From: Pseudomonadota bacterium
Lineage (GTDB): Bacteria > Pseudomonadota > Gammaproteobacteria > Acidiferrobacterales > UBA6901
Assembly (NCBI GenBank): GCA_021783175.1
Contig: JAJXUF010000051.1
Location: forward strand, 1-21,096
Direction of reading: 5' to 3'
DNA: 21,096 nucleotides
The notes beneath the pieces were generated by a model. The model was not told the DNA's origin. It worked only from the letters and a program-made list of their open reading frames with translations, and did not search any database. The position numbers and the translations under genes were made by a program. Below are positions 16,118 to 21,096 of the stretch, one piece after another; position 1 is the first letter of the stretch; each line of letters starts with the position of its first letter.

Positions 16118-16608
16118 GAGTTTCCGTCCCGCTCTTTTTCCGGACCTAACCGCCAATGGACAGTCGCGTGCGCCACGGTGTCGCCAGCGGAGTCAACTAT
16201 GGTCGCATGGACGGACCAGTCGACCTCGTCAACGACCCTAGGTATCTCACAGCGACTTTCCGCAACTAGCAGGCCGCGCGCCTTTTTGACGTACTCGACA
16301 GAGAGCTGAGTAACAATGCCTCGCACCCCTGGCGGCAGGGCCGTGATCGTCGCCAAACCGCTTGCCAGTTCGGCCAGGTTCGCGAGCGCCACGGCATGGA
16401 TTGAGTTCAGGTGATTACGCACCCGCCGGCGGTCCTTTAGTTCGACTCTGGCATAGCCCGGGGCAAGGGCGATAACACGGGGGCGTATGGAACCGCTATA
16501 AGGTACCCACCACCCGAGAAACCGGCTGAATAATATCCGGCCGCCGGGCAAAAGCCTAAGACGACGCCAAGCTCCCGTGAGCGTTGCTGCGCGCGACGCT
16601 GGAACCAT
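16114..16608 (-). CDS. DUF4442 hotdog-fold thioesterase-like protein
   Basis: A 164-residue protein. After an N-terminal helix ([19 protein letters not shown]) comes a hotdog-fold core. [20 protein letters not shown] is followed by [20 protein letters not shown], the equivalent of the central helix in PaaI-like thioesterases, and then the strands [14 protein letters not shown] and [14 protein letters not shown]4442 members are presumed acyl-CoA or acyl-ACP thioesterases or binding proteins; a catalytic Asp/Glu is not obvious. The ATG at 16608 has GGAG 8 nt upstream and gives normal family length; a longer frame to 16707 is not supported. It opens the operon with nitronate monooxygenase (4 nt GTGA overlap) and is divergent from the fadD gene 182 bp away, consistent with shared acyl-CoA context. 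Confidence 0.82.
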   Translation of the reverse strand: MVPASRAATLTGAWRRLRLLPGGRILFSRFLGWWVPYSGSIRPRVIALAPGYARVELKDRRRVRNHLNSIHAVALANLAELASGLATITALPPGVRGIVTQLSVEYVKKARGLLVAESRCEIPRVVDEVDWSVHATIVDSAGDTVAHATVHWRLGPEKERDGNS

Positions 16609-16790
16609 AGACAAAACTCCGGTTGTGCGGCAGCATTTGCAGGAGGAGCCTGTGGCGGCCGGACCACTACGGTGCGCAATCGACCCTGCGGCCGCTTGCG
16701 CAAACAATATTAATCCAGGTCAGATGCCGCCGCCACGCCGGTTCGGGGTGCGACAAAGTTTATGCCTGCCCAACTCTAAATCGCGACATT

Positions 16791-18455
16791 ATGCAGAAGA
16801 TCTGGCTAGAACATTACCCCCCAGGCATCCCTTCTAATGCAGAACTGGGCGCGTATCGCTCGCTCAACGACCTGTTTTGCGAAAGCGTAAATAGATTTCG
16901 CGATCACATAGCGTATTTCAATCTTGGTAGCAGTCTGACCTACGAGGGTTTGGACAGACTTTCAACTGCCTTCGCAGCTTATCTCCAGTCAACGCTTGGT
17001 CTGGCTCGAGGTGATCGCATAGCGCTGATGATGCCAAATATTATTCAGTATCCAGTATGCATTTTCGGTGCACTTCGCGCTGGGCTGACCGTGGTCAATG
17101 TTAACCCCCTGTACACACCGCGCGAACTGGAACACCAACTTACCGACTCGGGAGCACGGGCAATCGTGATCCTGGAAAATTTTGCGCACGTACTGGAGCC
17201 GGTTATAGCTGCTACTCGGGTGAAGCACGTCTTGGTGACAGGCATCGGCGATCTGCTGGATTTTCCGCGATCTGCCATCGTCAACTTTGTGGTGAGGATG
17301 GTTAAGCGCAGCGTACCACACTGGCGGATACCCGGCTCAATTCGGCTCAAAGATGCCCTAGAACAAGGCTCGGCGAAGCGGCTTGCGGCAGTTGAGGTAC
17401 TGCCCGATGATATCGCCTTCCTGCAGTACACGGGAGGAACTACCGGCGTATCGAAAGGGGCGATGCTACTTCACCGGAACATGCTGGCAAACGTGCAGCA
17501 AGCCTTCACGTGGATTAGGTCCACCTTCCAGCTGGGGCAGGAACTGATTGTTACGGCACTTCCTCTGTACCATATCTTTTCGCTTACTGCTAACTGCCTA
17601 ACCTTCATCAGATTCGGTGCATCGAATCTTCTTATAACAAACCCGCGTGATATTTCGACCTTTGTAAAACAGCTCGGCAAGTACCCATTTACGGCGATAA
17701 CTGGCGTAAATACTCTCTTCAATGCATTGCTCAATCACCCGGAGTTTGCGAGGCTCGACTTCCGTCATCTCAAGCTCACCCTCGGCGGAGGCATGCCCGT
17801 TCAACAGGCCGTCGCCGAACGCTGGCGGCAAACGACTGGCACCGTCCTAGTTCAAGCATACGGACTAACCGAAACAGCGCCAGCGGTAACGATCAATCCG
17901 GTGGTAGGGGGAGAGTTCAACGGCACTATCGGATTGCCGCTTCCATCAACCGAAGTGTGCGTGCGTGATGACGAGGGGAACGAGCTGCCGCCAGGCCAGC
18001 CGGGTGAACTTTGCGTACGCGGTCCCCAGGTTATGGCCGGTTATTGGAACCAGCCGGAAGAAACTGCAAAGGTTTTGGGGGCTGACGGTTTCCTCGCAAC
18101 CGGCGACGTTGCAGTTATAGACAGCCGCGGGTTCGTCACGCTGGTCGACCGCAAGAAGGATATGATCAACGTATCCGGATTCAAGGTTTTTCCGACCGAG
18201 GTGGAAAGTGTGGTCGCGATGCATCCCGGCGTTCTGGAAGTTGGCGCTGTTGGCGTTCCCGATGATACGAGCGGCGAAGCTGTGAAAATCTTCGTGGTAA
18301 GAAAGGATCGGGGGCTTACTGAAGAAATGCTTATCGACCATTGCCACACGTTCCTAACCCGCTACAAAGTGCCGAAGTTTATTGAGTTTCGAACCGAATT
18401 GCCCAAGACCAACGTCGGCAAGATATTGCGCCGATCGCTGCGCGAAAGCACCTGA
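16791..18455 (+). CDS. fadD: Long-chain fatty acid-CoA ligase
   Basis: A 554-residue acyl-adenylate-forming enzyme, almost the same length as E. coli FadD (561). It starts [14 protein letters not shown], matching the FadD N-terminus. The P-loop-like AMP-binding motif is [11 protein letters not shown] (213-223); the second motif is YGLTETAP (357-364); the FACS motif is [14 protein letters not shown] (453-466); and the catalytic lysine is K544 in NVGKILRR. All residues needed for adenylation and thioester formation are present. It activates imported or internal long-chain fatty acids for beta-oxidation or lipid synthesis at the inner membrane. The ATG at 16791 is chosen on homology; its Shine-Dalgarno sequence is weak, and the upstream open frame to 16623 encodes no family sequence. 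It is divergent from the DUF4442-NMO operon. I saw no clear FadR operator in the shared intergenic region. Confidence 0.93.
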   Translation: MQKIWLEHYPPGIPSNAELGAYRSLNDLFCESVNRFRDHIAYFNLGSSLTYEGLDRLSTAFAAYLQSTLGLARGDRIALMMPNIIQYPVCIFGALRAGLTVVNVNPLYTPRELEHQLTDSGARAIVILENFAHVLEPVIAATRVKHVLVTGIGDLLDFPRSAIVNFVVRMVKRSVPHWRIPGSIRLKDALEQGSAKRLAAVEVLPDDIAFLQYTGGTTGVSKGAMLLHRNMLANVQQAFTWIRSTFQLGQELIVTALPLYHIFSLTANCLTFIRFGASNLLITNPRDISTFVKQLGKYPFTAITGVNTLFNALLNHPEFARLDFRHLKLTLGGGMPVQQAVAERWRQTTGTVLVQAYGLTETAPAVTINPVVGGEFNGTIGLPLPSTEVCVRDDEGNELPPGQPGELCVRGPQVMAGYWNQPEETAKVLGADGFLATGDVAVIDSRGFVTLVDRKKDMINVSGFKVFPTEVESVVAMHPGVLEVGAVGVPDDTSGEAVKIFVVRKDRGLTEEMLIDHCHTFLTRYKVPKFIEFRTELPKTNVGKILRRSLREST

Positions 18456-18639
18456 GCTGTGCCCATCTGTTTTTGCCGCAAGCAGCCGAGCGCCCCAACG
18501 CGCTGCCCCACACAAGATGTCGATTTCTCAGGCTTCGCCCAAGGGCTAAACATTTCTAATGAATGTGGTCCAGGTTTGTTGTCTTGTCCCGATCGGGTGA
18601 CAGTGCTCTGCCAGGCGGCGCCGGTTGCGATGTTGCCCC

Positions 18640-18790
18640 AAGCAGTCGCATGGCAGAGCTTGCGCCAGCCAAAGACGAGATTCACATTGACGTCCTGGGT
18701 CCGGGCCGTCACCGAGACCGAAGTACCCGGTTTAACGGTTTCCGCGACGATCCGCCGTTTCTCGGCGACGCTCTGCAGCCGTCTTGCGGC
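18640..18790 (-). pseudogene. IS66-type TnpA (OrfA) remnant
   Basis: The minus strand encodes about 48 residues that resemble the helix-turn-helix part of IS66-family TnpA accessory proteins: AEKRRIVAETVKPGTSVSV, then a degraded ART..DVN and NLVFGWRKL. The similarity fades after LCHA, and no start codon with a ribosome site, no TnpB and no TnpC transposase follow; the next gene in that direction is fadD on the other strand. This is therefore a decayed fragment. Element ends were not identified. It could also derive from a related IS3-type OrfA, which shares this helix-turn-helix. Confidence 0.6.
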
Positions 18791-18864
18791 CAGGCTACTG
18801 TGGTGTCGATTCGCTAAGCTCTTGGCGGTCGTGACGTTCTTTTTTCCACATGAACACGATGACC

Positions 18865-18885
18865 GTGTCCTTAACATTAGGACAC
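18865..18885. repeat. 7 bp inverted repeat near the IS66 remnant
   Basis: GTGTCCT (18865-18871) and AGGACAC (18879-18885) are exact reverse complements with a 7 nt spacer, TAACATT. It lies about 75 bp upstream of the TnpA remnant on the minus strand. It could be an operator, part of an old element end, or chance. No second copy was noticed. Confidence 0.35.
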
Positions 18886-19254
18886 CCAGAAGTAACGCGA
18901 CTCGGATGGGAGGTCTGGGGTGTGGCTAGCAGACGCCTCCAATCTATCTCGGTCATCGTGGCGACAACTAATAGTGCCTATAAGCACAAGACGTCCCTTC
19001 CCTTTGGCCACACCATTTCAAAATCGGCGTACACAACACTTTTCCAGACCGAAGGTGGTACAGATTATTCACATGCAGCGCTGTGCGGAATTGTCAGAGG
19101 CACGTGCGGGAACCAAAATGAGTACTTCGGATGACATGCCGAGCTGGACTACCACGTTGCCATATTCCAGGGTTCAGCGCGGCGGAGCTAAGAGCGATTG
19201 GCCAGAAATCGACCTGCGCCACCTAATGGTGCGTGACGGCAGTTGGCTCTCCTC

Positions 19255-20262
19255 TTATTCCGGGGAAACCGTCAACACGATCTTGCCGACATGCGCACCG
19301 CTTTCCATCAGCGCGTGAGCTTGCGCGGCCTTCACCAAAGGCAGGGTTGCATGCAAGACTGGCCGTATTTGACCTGCCTCCAGCAACGGCCAGACTTTTT
19401 CGCGAAGTGACCGCGCGATCGCCGACTTGAACTCAATCGGCTGTTTGCGCAACGCAGAACCAGTTAGCGTCAGCCGCCGCCGCAGAATTTCATCGATGTC
19501 TATAACAGCCTCGCGGCCACCAAGATAGGAAATAAAGACCAGACGGCCATCGTCGGCAAGCGCGCGCAACTCGCGCATTGCGTAGTCCCCACCCACCATG
19601 TCGAGAATTACATCGACTCCGCGTCCATGGGTGAGCTCTCTAACTAACTCAACAAAATCCTCGGTTCGATAATTAATGGCACGATTTGCACCCAGCCGTT
19701 CGCAAGTAGCGCATTTCTCTGGGGTCCCCGCCGTGGCATATACATCATGTCCGAACGCATGCGCCATCTGAATTGCCGCCACGCCTATTCCGCTGGCCCC
19801 ACCTTGGACGAGGAGGCTTTCTCCGGGTTGAATTGCCGCCCGATCAAACACGTTGCTCCATACTGTGAAGTAGGTTTCCGGCAAGGATGCCGCTTCAGCG
19901 GGGCTAAGACCTTGCGGTATCGGTAAGCACTGGGCGGCAGGTGCAATGCAATACTCGGCATAACCGCCTCCTGACACGAGTGCGCAAACCTGTTCGCCGA
20001 TGCGCCATTCTGAAACGCCGTGACCGACGGCAACAATGGTTCCCGCAATTTCCAAGCCGGGGACATCGGAAGCTCCAGGGGGAGGAGGATAAAAACCCCG
20101 CCGTTGCAAGATATCCGGTCGATTAATTCCGGCGGCTGACACCTTGACCAGAACCTCCCGGGCACTGGGCGTAGGGATCGGCCGAGATCCAAGTACCAGC
20201 ACCTCCGGCCCTCCCGGCGCCGAGACTTCGATTACTCGCATGCTTGAAGAATTCTGGGGCAT
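19255..20262 (-). CDS. NAD(P)H quinone oxidoreductase, zinc-free MDR family (PIG3-like)
   Basis: A 335-residue cytoplasmic enzyme of the medium-chain dehydrogenase/reductase superfamily. The PIG3-like signature NRPDILQRRGFYPPPPGASD (47-66), then VPGLEIAG, is present. So is the nucleotide-binding stretch LVQGGASGIGVAAIQMA (151-167), and the C-terminal segment includes LTLTGSALRKQP. The structural and catalytic zinc cysteines of alcohol dehydrogenases are absent, as expected for quinone reductases. The likely reaction is NADPH-dependent one-electron reduction of quinones or reduction of enones, in redox defence. The start is uncertain: the ATG at 20262 has a weak GAGA upstream, while an ATG at 20241 would give 328 residues beginning MRVIEVS, closer to the usual family start. 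The ATP-grasp gene lies 160 bp upstream on the same strand. Confidence 0.9.
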   Translation of the reverse strand: MPQNSSSMRVIEVSAPGGPEVLVLGSRPIPTPSAREVLVKVSAAGINRPDILQRRGFYPPPPGASDVPGLEIAGTIVAVGHGVSEWRIGEQVCALVSGGGYAEYCIAPAAQCLPIPQGLSPAEAASLPETYFTVWSNVFDRAAIQPGESLLVQGGASGIGVAAIQMAHAFGHDVYATAGTPEKCATCERLGANRAINYRTEDFVELVRELTHGRGVDVILDMVGGDYAMRELRALADDGRLVFISYLGGREAVIDIDEILRRRLTLTGSALRKQPIEFKSAIARSLREKVWPLLEAGQIRPVLHATLPLVKAAQAHALMESGAHVGKIVLTVSPE

Positions 20263-20422
20263 AACAGATCTCGTCACTGCAGCGTAGGGGCGAAAACCAT
20301 TGGCAATGCACATTCATCACCGCACTGGCGCCTGGGTCACAGTTCACCGGCTGTCTGCAGTTATTGCGCTTCCGTGTCGACGTTGCTTGCTCGGACTTGC
20401 TGCGAATTGGAGGGTCGACCAT

Positions 20423-21096
20423 TCATTGTGACGCGGAATGAAAAAGTCTGGCCAATTGTTCGCGTGCCGCAAAACCAGCCTGCAGATTCCAGCAGTTTAC
20501 GATTGCGAGCCGGAATCCTCCAGGGGGCATTGCATGATTGTCCGCTGGCTTGTCGTTATGGAATGTAAACTGAATGCTCGATATATTTGGGCGTTTCAGA
20601 AGTTCCGACGTGGTCTCGCCATCGACCATTCGGCAATTCTTGCCATGGTCGCCGAAAAGAACCACGCTGTAACCGGTGCGACGACCAGAATCGGCAAATT
20701 GCCATACCCGGCGCGCATAGAGTCCCACAACCGCCTGCACCCACCCAGGTCCATACAAATCCGGCCACTGATCGGCAAACCGAAGATGCGCTTCGATGAT
20801 CGTTCCGCCGATGGTCTCGAAATTAATACAGCCGCTGTAACCACGCAGGTTTTGGCGCACCCAGTCGCCACAGTAGGCCTCGATTTCCGGACGCGGTTGC
20901 GCCAGCACTGTCCAGTAGTCGAACATACCAGCCGCCAGTGTCTTCGCTGTGACATGCCGCCACCATACCGGTTCGCCATCGACTACTGCCGCATCGCTGC
21001 TCACGTGCTCTCCCGCGAGCAGCGGCATCCACATATGCCCCGGCTTCTGCAAACGTTCATACTCATCGACGGAACCGATGATGCATGAACCGACCC
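20423..21096 (-). CDS. ATP-grasp domain protein, C-terminal part (runs off right edge)
   Basis: The frame is open to the window edge, so the N-terminus is missing; about 224 residues are visible. Reading in from the edge, GSVDEYERLQKPGHMWMPLL and GEHVSSDAAVVDGEPVWWRH resemble the middle strands of ATP-grasp ligases. GCINFETIGGTIIEAHLRF corresponds to the metal-binding end of the fold, followed by ADQWPDLYG and a C-terminal region with FGDHGK and MPPGGFRLAIVNCW. In typical ATP-grasp enzymes the last motif is E-x-N; here it reads E-A-H. The family forms carboxylate-amine or similar bonds using ATP, but I cannot name a substrate. The TTG at 21052 is an internal leucine, not the start. The gene lies upstream of the quinone oxidoreductase on the same strand. 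Confidence 0.7.
   Translation of the reverse strand, partial: VGSCIIGSVDEYERLQKPGHMWMPLLAGEHVSSDAAVVDGEPVWWRHVTAKTLAAGMFDYWTVLAQPRPEIEAYCGDWVRQNLRGYSGCINFETIGGTIIEAHLRFADQWPDLYGPGWVQAVVGLYARRVWQFADSGRRTGYSVVLFGDHGKNCRMVDGETTSELLKRPNISSIQFTFHNDKPADNHAMPPGGFRLAIVNCWNLQAGFAAREQLARLFHSASQ

Larger units (their letters stand above)
18456..19254. other. Region without an intact gene, containing transposon debris
   Basis: About 800 bp lie between fadD and the quinone oxidoreductase gene. The only recognisable coding trace is the IS66 TnpA remnant on minus (18640-18790). A 7 bp inverted repeat lies at 18865-18885. From 18890 to 19254 no frame on either strand resembles a known protein; an ATG at 19119 opens a 66-codon plus frame running into the end of the quinone reductase gene and is probably chance. 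A run of five T at 18470-18474 after fadD follows only a 4 bp stem and is weak as a terminator. Confidence 0.55.

Noticed and set aside
18459..18474. Terminator after fadD
   Set aside because: Only a 4 bp stem (GCAC / GTGC) can be drawn before the five-T run, and the T-run is several bases away; not strong enough to list.
1..21096. CRISPR array, tRNA or rRNA genes, prophage or defence system
   Set aside because: No regularly spaced repeats, cloverleaf sequences, phage structural genes or known defence genes were seen. The MoxR-VWA pair resembles parts of some ternary or defence systems, but its partners here do not support that.

Overview
The window looks like chromosomal DNA from a proteobacterium, most likely a gammaproteobacterium. 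Protein lengths and motifs (YgiQ, a FadD close to 560 residues, NMO, YjbQ, DUF4442) resemble that class. A gene that I read from memory as dsrS hints at a sulfur-oxidising lineage, but no other dsr gene is in view. I identified no tRNA, rRNA, CRISPR array or intact mobile element. The only mobile-element trace is a short IS66-type TnpA remnant.

Layout. (1) 1-2598, minus strand: the start of a ygiQ-type radical SAM gene runs off the left edge. Upstream of it is a two-gene unit: a CFA-synthase-like methyltransferase, then (2 bp gap) an FAD oxidoreductase of the geranylgeranyl-reductase type. (2) 2747-4549: a yjbQ homologue broken by two frameshifts, a thioredoxin-like gene and a VOC gene on plus, and a small K+-channel-like gene on minus. 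(3) 4550-5413 is gene-poor and holds one strong hairpin. (4) 5414-7387: a DUF4389 membrane protein and a VIT1/CCC1 transporter with a degenerate ferritin-like N-terminus on minus, then a small exported protein on plus with a good sigma-70 promoter. (5) 7672-12016: a YeeZ-like SDR on plus, converging on a minus-strand operon of MoxR ATPase, DUF2201/VWA metallopeptidase-like protein and DsrS-like protein. (6) 12123-14342: a lone Tat-exported molybdopterin-binding oxidoreductase subunit of the IorB type. (7) 14666-18455: a minus operon of DUF4442, nitronate monooxygenase and a PilZ-like protein, divergent from fadD on plus. (8) 18456-19254: no clear gene, but an IS66 TnpA remnant. (9) 19255-21096, minus: an NAD(P)H quinone oxidoreductase and the C-terminal part of an ATP-grasp protein cut by the right edge.

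Functional themes are lipid handling (CFA-like methyltransferase with flavin reductase, FadD, DUF4442), redox and metal handling (thioredoxin, quinone reductase, VIT1, molybdenum oxidoreductase), and a MoxR/VWA chaperone-type module next to the DsrS-like protein. The most interesting points are the MoxR-DUF2201-DsrS-like operon away from any dsr cluster, the methyltransferase/flavin-reductase lipid pair, and the orphan molybdopterin subunit. I found no clearly new system. Function names rest on motif recognition by eye; no database search was run.
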